DNA of 62,993 bases from Prevotella sp. (lineage in GTDB: Bacteria > Bacteroidota > Bacteroidia > Bacteroidales > Bacteroidaceae). The notes beneath the pieces were generated by a model that saw only the letters and a list, made by a program, of their open reading frames with translations, was not told the origin of the DNA and did no database searches. Positions 34,127 through 43,012 of this stretch are shown here, piece by piece; positions within the stretch are counted from its first letter, which is position 1; each line of letters starts with the position of its first letter. The DNA lies in NCBI GenBank assembly GCA_017561825.1, contig JAFZBK010000027.1, positions 1 through 62,993 of the forward strand. The letters are read 5' to 3'. Position numbers and translations under genes: made by a program.

Positions 34127-36619
34127 TCACTTCACAAAGAATTTCTTCCCCCTCACAATATACATGCCTTTGGGCAAAGAAGTTCCAAGTGTACCCACCT
34201 TACGACCTGTTAGATCATAGACTGGTTCGTTATCATTGAACAACAGTATGCGTGGTAGGTCAATATCTGTGGTTATAGATACTACTGGTTCTTTGTCAAA
34301 CATTCCATATACTTCCATAGAAAAATCCTTGGCCTGCTGACCAACTGGCTGATCCAGATTAATCCATCCTCGGAAACCCTTGATACGGGTATCTCTATTT
34401 AAATGGAAGATGGTAGCTTTGTTGGTAGTGGAGCTGTAACTCACAGCGTAAGAACCCTTGGGGGCATAGATATCGGTTTCTGTTTGTCCGTTATAGATTC
34501 CGTTTTTCACACTGAAGTTTTCGAAGTCAGGTGTCTGTACATAGACTACTGATGCTACACCATTATGATTCCCATCAAGCGACTCAATGGTCTCACTGCT
34601 TTCCATTACTGTTGTTCTCGAGAGTTTGAAATGCTGATAATCTTGTCCTTCATCATTCACAGAGAAAAATTTACGTCCCAGTTCGTAATATTCTCTCTCA
34701 CTGCCCTTTGGATCATCGCCTTTGATGGGAAACAATGTTGGCTTCAGCAAATAGAAATGTCCTGGAATCACAACAGGATCAGAGGTACGCAAAGATATCG
34801 ACTTGAAGTCGATGACATTCGCATCAAGTGACATCTTTCCGACACTATGGATTCCAGCCAGCATTGCATCTTCACCAAAAGCATTTCGTATCTGCTCGCC
34901 AGTAAGCGGCATCGGAAAACTGAACGTGTTCCACTGGTTGGGCTTCAAAGAACGCTCTATACATATTGCACCTCCATATTGTCCTGTGGGCGAAGCTGCC
35001 CAATACTGTTTGCTGTTATTTTCGCTGGGAGTCAAATAGTCGAGACTTTCCTCGTCTTCATAGAAGAACGCCGGGCGAAGTCCAAGATACGACATGCGGA
35101 AATCATCAACGCACACCCAGTCAGTGTCGTAATAGTAGTCTTTTCCATTATTCCTTTTAACACTGCTCTGTGTTGCTTCATCCTTACCTACACCTATCTG
35201 CAATGTTTTATGGCCTGAATTAAACTGCTCATCCGTCACACATATCCAAACTGCGTACTTATATTTCTCTCCGTTCTTTGTAAGTTCCTTGCCTACAGCA
35301 AGACAATTTTCTCTTGCGTTCTTACCAGTATATGTTCCTGCATCTACCTTCTTGAGGTTTATTTTCGACTCACCTCCCGTTGATGATGTTTCGTTGCTTC
35401 CCTTTACCCTGGCAAATAAGTAAGCATCATGCCCCTGGTCGCTTTGCACGAATCCATAACATTGAACAAGATACCATCCTGCTCTTGGCACTTCCACCTC
35501 AGTGTATGTGCGTCCTACGCCTTCAAAAGAAAGGAAACCATATTTAGCATTCTTCCATCCATAATCCACTGTCACATTAGAGCCATCTTCATAAGGTACC
35601 ACGTCATTATTATTTTTCTTTTCAAAGACATGTTTCAATCTTATTGGTTTGTTCCATGCCTCATTATTGTACGTTTCTTGTTTTGCTGAAGTATTCCCTA
35701 ATGAACCATAAGTATATCCTAAACGGTAATCGGTATAGCCTGCGCCTGCTTTTTCCTCCACCAACCATGAATCGCTGAAGACTAGTGAATTACGTGTGAA
35801 GTCACGGTCGTTAATGAAAATGGAAACGCTAGGATTCAGTCCAATATCTTCATTATCAAGCATACCTATGAATTGTTCTTCTGAAACTAAACGCCACTGA
35901 TAGAGTTCATCTAAAGTTATCATGTCACCGTTTACTTTATACTTTTCCTGTACACGTCGCGGGTCAATGCTTGTCCAAGTAGCACGGTCATCATCCAAAA
36001 GTACTAGTGTTCCGTTTTCTTTCCATCCATCAGCATGACATTCCCCGTATGCCGCACCGAGAAAATACTTTTTATTGTTTTTTTCCTCATACATATAGTA
36101 AGTATAAGTGTCACCGGTTTCACCCTGAATTCGATCGAACTTCCACCCATTATACACACCGTTAACTTTGCGCTTGTCTTTTCTGGCATCCATCATAATA
36201 GTGAAACTATATTTGTTCCACTCAGTCCATTTTCCGTCATGAAATACGCCCGGAATGTTGCAACCAAACAAAACCTTATTACCACCACTAGTACTCTCTT
36301 CTACCCCACTCAATATAAGTCCATTCGACAACAGAGATAACGGACGTCCGAATGTCTCATGAAAAAGTCTGCCCTCCATTCCAAAGTTACCACCCTCAAT
36401 AATGAAACGGCCTGTTCCCACATTATACAAGAAGATTGTCTTTCCTGTTGTTGCGTATTCACTGTGGTCAATGACATCGTCCTTGTTAATGCCTTTCCAT
36501 TTAAAGCTTGAGGCATGGGCATGCGTATCCTCTGTTTCCTGTGCAACCATGTGGCACAAGGATAAATTGCTCAGGAATAGGATGATGAAGAATATAGAAA
36601 AACGTTTCTTCCTGTACAT
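34127..36619 (-). CDS. Large secreted protein with sorting-type C-terminal tail (cassette 3)
   Basis: This is an exported protein of unknown function. I place the start at 36619 (MYRKKRFSIFFIILFLSNLS, a signal peptide ending near MVAQE), 15 codons inside the longest frame. About 830 residues follow. A segment near 360-400 (EVPRAGWYLVQCYGFVQS) looks like part of a beta-sandwich carbohydrate-binding or jelly-roll domain. The C-terminus (VYDLTGRKVGTLGTSLPKG, then MYIVRGKKFFVK) matches the tails of the two BspA-like proteins at 9.3 and 13.5 kb, so all three probably use the same export and anchoring route. No leucine-rich repeats are seen here. It is followed after 25 nt by a small peptide gene. 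Confidence 0.78.
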   Translation of the reverse strand: MYRKKRFSIFFIILFLSNLSLCHMVAQETEDTHAHASSFKWKGINKDDVIDHSEYATTGKTIFLYNVGTGRFIIEGGNFGMEGRLFHETFGRPLSLLSNGLILSGVEESTSGGNKVLFGCNIPGVFHDGKWTEWNKYSFTIMMDARKDKRKVNGVYNGWKFDRIQGETGDTYTYYMYEEKNNKKYFLGAAYGECHADGWKENGTLVLLDDDRATWTSIDPRRVQEKYKVNGDMITLDELYQWRLVSEEQFIGMLDNEDIGLNPSVSIFINDRDFTRNSLVFSDSWLVEEKAGAGYTDYRLGYTYGSLGNTSAKQETYNNEAWNKPIRLKHVFEKKNNNDVVPYEDGSNVTVDYGWKNAKYGFLSFEGVGRTYTEVEVPRAGWYLVQCYGFVQSDQGHDAYLFARVKGSNETSSTGGESKINLKKVDAGTYTGKNARENCLAVGKELTKNGEKYKYAVWICVTDEQFNSGHKTLQIGVGKDEATQSSVKRNNGKDYYYDTDWVCVDDFRMSYLGLRPAFFYEDEESLDYLTPSENNSKQYWAASPTGQYGGAICIERSLKPNQWNTFSFPMPLTGEQIRNAFGEDAMLAGIHSVGKMSLDANVIDFKSISLRTSDPVVIPGHFYLLKPTLFPIKGDDPKGSEREYYELGRKFFSVNDEGQDYQHFKLSRTTVMESSETIESLDGNHNGVASVVYVQTPDFENFSVKNGIYNGQTETDIYAPKGSYAVSYSSTTNKATIFHLNRDTRIKGFRGWINLDQPVGQQAKDFSMEVYGMFDKEPVVSITTDIDLPRILLFNDNEPVYDLTGRKVGTLGTSLPKGMYIVRGKKFFVK

Positions 36620-36793
36620 AGGTGTTTCTTTGTCTTGAATTAATAGCGTTGATAAATCATGCAAATATACGCTTTATTTGCATACGTTATACCTATTTAT
36701 TCAAGAAATTAAGATTTATTAACCCTGAAATCGCCTCTTTTAAGATGATTGTTGGTCAGAAGTTTATGATGGTAATCTCTTGCCTCTTGCTTC

Positions 36794-37750
36794 TTACATC
36801 TTGCTTCTTTTTATTCCTTGAACTAACCCCCAATAAAGCAACGCTCCCGTAATCAGTCCTGCTATGGCATCAATAGCATAGTGTGCCTGGATATATACCG
36901 TAGCGAAGAACATCAGGATAAAGAAGGGAAGGAGGATGAAGAAGAGTCGTTTACTCTTGCTGTGCCAAGCGAGGAACATCAATACAGTAGTGATACCCAC
37001 ATGACTGCTGGGAAAGGCTGCTGTAGGACGCTCTCCTGCATTATGCGCATCTTCCACCATCTGGTAGAAAATGCCGTTGGCGTATCCAGGACTGGTCATC
37101 CGTTCCATCGAATGGTTGAAATAATCGTGTACATTGGGAAATACACCCTGTGCCACCTGATCTATTCCAATGGCTCCGTAGTAGTATTGCGGACCCGTTA
37201 CAGGCAGGAAGATAAATATCACATAGTATATGAAGAAGGCACCGAGAATGATGAACACAGTACGATGAAACTCTTCATAACGGAAGAAGAAATAGAAGAT
37301 CACCACCGTAACAATCATGGGGAAATACGATACATAACCCAGATCCATCAGTTCGCTGAACCACGACCACGGCATCTCTTGAGAGAATAGCAGGGCAGGA
37401 TGACAGCCGAAGATTTGCTGTTCCCATTGTGCAAAGAGATGATCAAGATTAGGGAAGATACGATTGATCTCGTAGGTATCAGGATACCACAAAGAGAGGA
37501 ATGCCAGCTGCAGGGCTGCCCTTGCCAAACGCGTAAAACGACACGGTATCAACCTATAGACAAGAATCATGGCGGCTGTGGTGACAATTAACCGCAGTCG
37601 ACCCCAAATCATTGCCTGCGCGTTGGGCAGTTTGGTATAACAGAAGAATATGACGATGAAGGTGAGCAACAGATATGCTGCCACCACCCACTCATACGCA
37701 AACAGTCCTTTACAGGGCTTCTTCTCTATCTTAAACAAATTAATTTTCAA
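36794..37750 (-). CDS. PAP2-superfamily membrane phosphatase/phosphotransferase
   Basis: This inner-membrane protein (about 318 aa, six to seven spans) has the PAP2 active-site motifs TAAFPSSHVGITT and VYIQAHYAIDAIAG. Members dephosphorylate lipid phosphates or transfer phospho-inositol and similar heads (inositol phosphoceramide synthase-like). A lipid substrate is likely, but which one is open. The only available start is a TTG at 37750 (or 37738) lying in an A+T-rich ATTGACAATTGAAAATTAA repeat, so repeat DNA may have replaced the original start. The 3' end (KRSKM and stop) lies in an AAGAAGCAAGATGTAAGAAG repeat. It follows the epimerase gene on the same strand. Confidence 0.85.
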   Translation of the reverse strand: MKINLFKIEKKPCKGLFAYEWVVAAYLLLTFIVIFFCYTKLPNAQAMIWGRLRLIVTTAAMILVYRLIPCRFTRLARAALQLAFLSLWYPDTYEINRIFPNLDHLFAQWEQQIFGCHPALLFSQEMPWSWFSELMDLGYVSYFPMIVTVVIFYFFFRYEEFHRTVFIILGAFFIYYVIFIFLPVTGPQYYYGAIGIDQVAQGVFPNVHDYFNHSMERMTSPGYANGIFYQMVEDAHNAGERPTAAFPSSHVGITTVLMFLAWHSKSKRLFFILLPFFILMFFATVYIQAHYAIDAIAGLITGALLYWGLVQGIKRSKM

Positions 37751-37782
37751 TTGTCAATTGTCAATTATCAATTATCAATTGG
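37739..37782. repeat. AATTGTCAATTATCAATT repeat between the epimerase and PAP2 genes
   Basis: Four to five 9-bp units (TCAATTATC/TCAATTGTC) fill the gap and supply the likely TTG start of the PAP2 gene. They belong to the same broad family as the repeats at 7572, 9038 and 42972. Confidence 0.8.
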
Positions 37783-37783
37783 A

Positions 37784-38779
37784 TTAAATCCAACCTTTCT
37801 CTTTATACCACGCAATGGTTTCTTTCACTCCCCGCTCCAACTGATACTGTGGCTGATAGCCCAATTCATCGATGGCGGGCTGGATATCACACTGCCAGTT
37901 GCGTTGTTTCAGGATATGATACTTATCGTTGTTCAAAGCGGAAATCTTTCCAGTTATCTTTCCTACTTGCTCACCGAAGAAGGTCACGAGGCGCAACACC
38001 CAAATGGGGGCCTTGATACGCAGGCACCAAGGGTTGCCTAATTCGCGGATGATCAGATCACTGAAGGTAGATGACTGATATACCTGACCGTCACTTAGGA
38101 AATAGCACCTGCCGCTCTTACCGCGCTCCATAGCCAGGAAGACTGCCTGCACCACATCCTTTACATAGACGAAGGTGATATCCTGACGCTTGAAGCCCAC
38201 GGAGAAATCAGTATGCGACTGGATACTCTTGACCATCAGGAAATAGTCCTTTTCTCGAGGACCATAAACGCCTGTAGGACGAAGAATGACGTAAGGGAAA
38301 GCCACCCCTTCCTTGAAGATTGCTTCTGCAGCTAACTTGCTCTTGCCGTATTCCGTGTTCGGCTGAGGCACATCGGTTTCGCGGATGGGTTGATAGGGCT
38401 GCTCTTCGCGGATGGCACCGAAGATGCTGAGACTGCTCAGATAGACGAAACGCTTCAGGGGCATCTGTAAGGCAAGCAACGCTTGAACCAGATGACGGGT
38501 GCCTTCTGTGTTCACCTTGTAGAACTGCTCCTTTCTGAGACATTTGGTCACACCTGCCGCATGTACCACATAGTCGAAGACATGATCCTTCAGCTGGTTT
38601 TTCAGGTAGTCTTCAGAAGAGAGGTTCAGCTCAATGAAATGAATACGTTCATCCTGCAGCCACTCACGCGAACTGCTTTTCCGTACGGCTGCCCACACCT
38701 CCATGCCTCGTTGCAGGGCCTCTTCCACGATAAAACTCCCGATGAATCCGGAAGCTCCAGTAATCAATACTCTTTCCAT
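37784..38779 (-). CDS. NAD(P)-dependent epimerase/dehydratase (extended SDR)
   Basis: This is a cytoplasmic extended short-chain dehydrogenase fold protein (331 aa). The nucleotide-binding motif is LITGASGFIGSFIVEEA (residues 4-20). The catalytic Tyr and Lys are in NTEYGKSKLAAE, and YVVHAAGVTKC and PTGVYGPREKDYFLM fit the family. The substrate is probably a nucleotide sugar or a sterol-like or lipid-linked compound; it cannot be decided from sequence. It pairs with the PAP2 membrane protein downstream, which suggests an envelope lipid or glycan role. Confidence 0.88.
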   Translation of the reverse strand: MERVLITGASGFIGSFIVEEALQRGMEVWAAVRKSSSREWLQDERIHFIELNLSSEDYLKNQLKDHVFDYVVHAAGVTKCLRKEQFYKVNTEGTRHLVQALLALQMPLKRFVYLSSLSIFGAIREEQPYQPIRETDVPQPNTEYGKSKLAAEAIFKEGVAFPYVILRPTGVYGPREKDYFLMVKSIQSHTDFSVGFKRQDITFVYVKDVVQAVFLAMERGKSGRCYFLSDGQVYQSSTFSDLIIRELGNPWCLRIKAPIWVLRLVTFFGEQVGKITGKISALNNDKYHILKQRNWQCDIQPAIDELGYQPQYQLERGVKETIAWYKEKGWI

Positions 38780-38857
38780 TCAGTGCGCGAAATTACATAA
38801 AAACGGGCGAAATGCAAAATAAACGTAACAAAAAACACATCTTTCGCGGAAATTATA

Positions 38858-38865
38858 TATATTTG
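38858..38865 (+). promoter_or_regulatory. Probable -7 element of the rnr promoter
   Basis: TATATTTG matches TAnnTTTG, 28 nt upstream of the rnr ATG. No TTTG lies at the -33 distance, so support is partial. Confidence 0.4.
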
Positions 38866-38893
38866 CAACATATTCTATTAAACCGCAATAACT

Positions 38894-41083
38894 ATGGCAA
38901 AAGGAAAGAACAAAGGCAAGCGCCTCACCAAGAAACAGCTGAGTGAGATGCTGCAGACCCTATTCCATCAAAATCCCAACGAAACGTTTACCATCAAGCA
39001 GATATTCCGTATTCTGCACCTGGATACCCATCCCACGAAGATGCTCGCCATGGATATCCTCGAGGATATGAGCTGGGATGATTTCCTCAGTAAGCCCGCA
39101 GAGCACAGCTACCGTCTGAACCTGCAGGGACAGGTGGCCGAAGGTATCTTCATCCGTAAGGCCAACGGAAAGAACTCGTTCCTCGCCGATGGTAGTGATA
39201 AGCCCGTATTCGTGGCAGAACGTAACTCGATGTTCGCCCTTAATGGCGACCGTGTGAAGGTTACGATGATGGCGCGGCGCGAGAAACATATCAAGGAGGC
39301 CATGGTTACGGAGATTATCCGAAGGGCACATGATCAGGTGGTAGGACGACTGCAGGTGGAGCGCGACTTCGCTTTCCTCATCCCTGACGGAAACCTGTTC
39401 GTACATGATATCTTCATCCCCAAGAAGAAACTCAAGGGGGGTAAGACGGATGACAAGGCTGTGGTGAAGATCACCCAGTGGCCGTCAAAAGAATCGAAGA
39501 ACATCGTAGGTGAGGTGCTCGATGTATTAGGAAAGATTGGCGAGAACAATGCCGAGATGCATGCCATCCTTGCCCAATACGGACTGCCTTACAAATATCC
39601 CAAAAACGTGGAGGAGGCAGCTAACAAAATCGATCCGGGTATCACTCCGCAGGAGATTGCCCGCAGAGAGGATTTCCGTGATGTCACTACCTTCACCATC
39701 GACCCGAAGGATGCCAAGGATTATGATGATGCCTTGTCCATCCGTCGTCTCTCACCCAAGCTATACGAGGTTGGCGTTCATATCGCGGATGTCTCTCATT
39801 ACGTCAAGGAAGGAAGCATCATCGACAAAGAAGCACAGAAGCGGGCTACCAGCGTTTATCTCGTTGACCGCACCATACCTATGCTGCCCGAACGACTCTG
39901 TAACTTTATCTGCTCCCTTCGTCCTGATGAGGAGAAGTTGTGCTATAGCGTGATCTTCGTGCTTGACGGCGAGGCGAACATCAAAGATTGGCACTTGGCA
40001 CATACGGTCATCAAGAGTAACCGTCGTTTTGCCTATGAGGAAGTGCAGGAGATTCTGGAGAAGAACGGTGTGAAGGAGGGAACAGGCGAGCCTGCTCCTG
40101 CCAAGAAGAGCTACGATGGGGAATATGCGTGGGAACTGGTCACCTTAGATGCGTTGGCCAAGGAGCTGCGGAAGAAACGCTTCAAGAACGGATCTGTGAA
40201 GTTCGACCGTGAGGAGCTACATTTCGATGTCGACGAGAAGGGTAAACCCACACGTGCTTATTTCAAGAAATCAAAGGATGCCAACAAGCTCATTGAGGAG
40301 TTCATGTTGCTGGCTAACCGACAAGTGGCTGAGTCGATAGGTAAGGTGAAGCGAGGCGAAAAAGCTAAGACCCTGCCCTACCGTATTCACGACCAACCCG
40401 ATCCTACCAAACTTGAACGACTACGTGAGTTCATCACTCATTTCGGCTATAAGGTGAAGACCACGGGCTCCAAGGAAGAAATCTCAAAGAGCCTTAACAA
40501 ATTGATGGATGATGTGAACGGTAAACGCGAGCAGAACGTGATTGAGAGTGTGGCGCTGCGGGCCATGATGAAGGCAAAGTATAGCGTGTTCAATATCGGA
40601 CACTACGGACTGGCCTTTGATTACTATACGCATTTCACCTCTCCCATCCGTCGTTATCCCGACACGATGGTTCACCGTCTGCTTACCCGCTATCAGGAAG
40701 GAGGACGCTCTGCCAACCGTGATCACTACGAGGAACTTTGCGAGCACAGCAGTGATATGGAGCAGATTGCACAGAATGCAGAACGCGACAGCATCAAATA
40801 TAAGATGGTGGAGTTTATGGCCGATTTCATCGGTGATGAGTTCGATGCGCATATCAGTGGTATTACGGCCTTCGGCATCTATGCCGAGATCGACGAGAAC
40901 CACTGCGAGGGAATGATTCCTTTGCACGACCTCGATGATGACTACTACGACTTCGATGAGCGTAACTACCAGTTAGTAGGTCGCCGCCGTCATAACAAAT
41001 ATATGTTAGGTGATCCTATCCGCATCAAGGTGGCAAAGGCGAACATCGAAAAACGTCAGTTGGATTTCACCATTGCGGATTAG
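38894..41083 (+). CDS. rnr: Ribonuclease R
   Basis: This processive 3'-to-5' exoribonuclease degrades structured RNA and takes part in rRNA and tmRNA quality control. The order is an N-terminal winged-helix-like region (about 10-80), cold-shock domains, the RNB catalytic domain with the metal-binding aspartates in IDPKDAKDYDDALSIRRL (about 275-292) and HFTSPIRRYPDTMVHRLL, and a C-terminal S1 domain ending near residue 729. The length is typical. It converges with murI, with only 7 nt between the two stop codons and no hairpin between them, so the two transcripts must overlap at their 3' ends. Confidence 0.96.
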   Translation: MAKGKNKGKRLTKKQLSEMLQTLFHQNPNETFTIKQIFRILHLDTHPTKMLAMDILEDMSWDDFLSKPAEHSYRLNLQGQVAEGIFIRKANGKNSFLADGSDKPVFVAERNSMFALNGDRVKVTMMARREKHIKEAMVTEIIRRAHDQVVGRLQVERDFAFLIPDGNLFVHDIFIPKKKLKGGKTDDKAVVKITQWPSKESKNIVGEVLDVLGKIGENNAEMHAILAQYGLPYKYPKNVEEAANKIDPGITPQEIARREDFRDVTTFTIDPKDAKDYDDALSIRRLSPKLYEVGVHIADVSHYVKEGSIIDKEAQKRATSVYLVDRTIPMLPERLCNFICSLRPDEEKLCYSVIFVLDGEANIKDWHLAHTVIKSNRRFAYEEVQEILEKNGVKEGTGEPAPAKKSYDGEYAWELVTLDALAKELRKKRFKNGSVKFDREELHFDVDEKGKPTRAYFKKSKDANKLIEEFMLLANRQVAESIGKVKRGEKAKTLPYRIHDQPDPTKLERLREFITHFGYKVKTTGSKEEISKSLNKLMDDVNGKREQNVIESVALRAMMKAKYSVFNIGHYGLAFDYYTHFTSPIRRYPDTMVHRLLTRYQEGGRSANRDHYEELCEHSSDMEQIAQNAERDSIKYKMVEFMADFIGDEFDAHISGITAFGIYAEIDENHCEGMIPLHDLDDDYYDFDERNYQLVGRRRHNKYMLGDPIRIKVAKANIEKRQLDFTIAD

Positions 41084-41090
41084 ATAGCAT

Positions 41091-41912
41091 CTATTCCAAT
41101 GTTATACTCTCCACCTCTTCCACTTCTTCATGGAGGAAGAGTTGGGCGTGCTTGCGGAAAGCATCGGGATTCTCAGTGGTGAGGTAGCGACAGGTGGCAT
41201 TCTTGGAACAACGTCCTTCTATATCGGGGTGGCGCAACAGATAGTCCTTTAAGCTGTTGGCCACATACTCACCTTGTGGGATGATTCGGATGCCTGGATC
41301 GGTGTATTTGATGATCTTGGGCATGAGCAACGGATAATGGGTGCAGCCCAAGATGATGGCATCGATCTGCGGATCGAGACGCATCAACTGATCAATGCGC
41401 TTCTTGACGAAATAGTCGGCCCCAGGACTGTCGGCCTCGTTGGCTTCAACGATGGCTGCCCAAAGGGGACAGGCCACGCCTGAAACCTGAATGTCGGGGA
41501 ATAGCTTGTGGATCTCAAGGTTATAGCTCTCGCTGCGGATGGTGCCCTCAGTGGCAAGGATGCCTACATGACGGGAACGGGTGAGATCGCCTATCACCTC
41601 GGCCGTAGGACGGATGATACCCAACACACGACGATCAGATCCTACAAGTGGCAGATCCTTCTGCTGAATGGTACGCAACGCCTTGGCAGAAGCGGTGTTA
41701 CAACCTAAGATGACCAGTTGACAGCCTTGCTCGAAGAGCTTCATCACAGCCTGACGGGTGAACTCATAAACCACATCAAACGACCGTGACCCATAGGGCG
41801 CACGCGCATTATCGCCCAAGTACAGATAGTCGTACTGGGGCAATAGCTGACGAACCTGATGCAGAATGGTTAGGCCGCCATAACCGCTGTCGAAAATACC
41901 AATGGGAGACAA
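41091..41912 (-). CDS. murI: Glutamate racemase
   Basis: This enzyme converts L-glutamate to D-glutamate for peptidoglycan. Both catalytic cysteine regions are present: LVILGCNTASAKALR (about 75) and IILGCTHYPLLMPKI (about 190), together with the N-terminal GIFDSGYGGLTIL. The 273-aa length fits. It is the last gene of the bamA-ompH cluster, an order common in Bacteroidetes, and lies about 33 nt downstream of the third OmpH gene with a short TATAGATTATAGATAATAG repeat in between. Confidence 0.95.
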   Translation of the reverse strand: MSPIGIFDSGYGGLTILHQVRQLLPQYDYLYLGDNARAPYGSRSFDVVYEFTRQAVMKLFEQGCQLVILGCNTASAKALRTIQQKDLPLVGSDRRVLGIIRPTAEVIGDLTRSRHVGILATEGTIRSESYNLEIHKLFPDIQVSGVACPLWAAIVEANEADSPGADYFVKKRIDQLMRLDPQIDAIILGCTHYPLLMPKIIKYTDPGIRIIPQGEYVANSLKDYLLRHPDIEGRCSKNATCRYLTTENPDAFRKHAQLFLHEEVEEVESITLE

Positions 41913-41945
41913 ACCAGTTTATAGATTATAGATAATAGTATATAG

Positions 41946-42446
41946 TTATTTCAACTGGTCTTTCAAGAGGGGGGTGATGTCCTCGCTGACGGAGGGATCG
42001 AGATACGGACAAGCATCGTTGTCGGTATTAAGAATCAGGGCGTAGCCACGCTCCTCGCCTATCTTCCTGATGGCTGTCTTGAGTTTCTCTTTTATCGGCA
42101 GGTAGGCATCGCGGCGTGCCGCTTCGAGCAGCCGCTGTGCCTCCTGCTTGAATGAGAGGTTCTTCTCCATGAGCTCCTGCAGCTCTGCCTGGCGCTTCTG
42201 ACGAATAGGCATGGCAAACTCCTGCATTCCCTCAAGGAACTCTTCGTATTTCTTGTTGAATTCTTCCTCTGCACGCTTCATCTCTGCCTCAAACTGACTT
42301 TGCAGCTGGGTAAGGTTTCTTTCGGCAATGGAATACTCAGGCATGGCGCGGAATACCTCACCATAGCTGAAATAGCCGTACTTTGCCTGTGCACTCGCTA
42401 ACAAGGGTGCGGCAACGAGAAGAAGGGAAAGAAAGAGTTTCTTCAT
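41946..42446 (-). CDS. OmpH/Skp-family periplasmic chaperone (third copy)
   Basis: This periplasmic chaperone guides unfolded outer-membrane proteins to the BAM complex. It has a signal peptide (1-19, ending LLASAQA) and a long coiled coil (about 35-125, rich in Gln, Glu and Lys, e.g. LTQLQSQFEAEMKRAEEEF). The 166-aa length is typical. It is the third of three consecutive OmpH-like genes directly downstream of bamA. The product differs clearly from the other two, ending with SVSEDITPLLKDQLK. Confidence 0.92.
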   Translation of the reverse strand: MKKLFLSLLLVAAPLLASAQAKYGYFSYGEVFRAMPEYSIAERNLTQLQSQFEAEMKRAEEEFNKKYEEFLEGMQEFAMPIRQKRQAELQELMEKNLSFKQEAQRLLEAARRDAYLPIKEKLKTAIRKIGEERGYALILNTDNDACPYLDPSVSEDITPLLKDQLK

Positions 42447-42457
42447 ATACGAGTGGA

Positions 42458-42973
42458 TTACTTCATTTTGTTCAGCTCAGCCTTCACGTCAGAGGTGACA
42501 TCCTTGCTGAGGGTCTCGCTGATATAGATGGGCTGACCCACACCTCTTTCCATGATATAGACATAGCCACCAGCCTTAGCCACGTTCTCGATGGCCTTCA
42601 TGATCTTCTCCTGGATGGGCTGCATCTTCTCGGCCTGAGCCTTCTGGAAAGCCTGCTGGTTGTCCTGAAGAGCCTGCTGGTACTTCTGGAACAGCTGATT
42701 GATAGCGGCCTCTGTTTCCTGCTGCTTGGTAGCATTCATCGTGCTCTTGGTCTTCTGATACTCCTCATCCTTGCGGTTGATCTCATCCTGCATGGCCTGC
42801 AGCTCGTTCTGATACTGCTTGCCAAGGGCTTCCAACTCACCGTTCACCTTGCTTACCTCGGGCAGCGACTGGATGATGGCCTGTGTATCAACATGTCCAA
42901 ACTTCTGTGCGAATACTGCTACAGGTGCGAGCAGCATCAACATAACAATAATCTTTTTCATCTTTTCTTTCAA
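42458..42973 (-). CDS. OmpH/Skp-family periplasmic chaperone (second copy)
   Basis: It has a signal peptide (about 1-22, ending VAVFAQ), then a coiled coil (about 45-120, LGKQYQNELQAMQDEINRKD). The C-terminal part YIMERGVGQPIYIS is typical of the family. It is 171 aa long and sits between the two other OmpH genes, 11 nt upstream of the third copy. Like its neighbours it should act as a holdase for outer-membrane proteins in the periplasm. Confidence 0.92.
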   Translation of the reverse strand: MKEKMKKIIVMLMLLAPVAVFAQKFGHVDTQAIIQSLPEVSKVNGELEALGKQYQNELQAMQDEINRKDEEYQKTKSTMNATKQQETEAAINQLFQKYQQALQDNQQAFQKAQAEKMQPIQEKIMKAIENVAKAGGYVYIMERGVGQPIYISETLSKDVTSDVKAELNKMK

Positions 42974-43012
42974 TTATTAATTTTCAATTCTCAATTTTCA
43001 ATTTTCAATTCG

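Noticed and set aside
41083-41091. Regulatory overlap between convergent rnr and murI
   Set aside because: The 7-nt gap is striking, but short convergent gaps are common and there is no hairpin or other signal to support a special mechanism.
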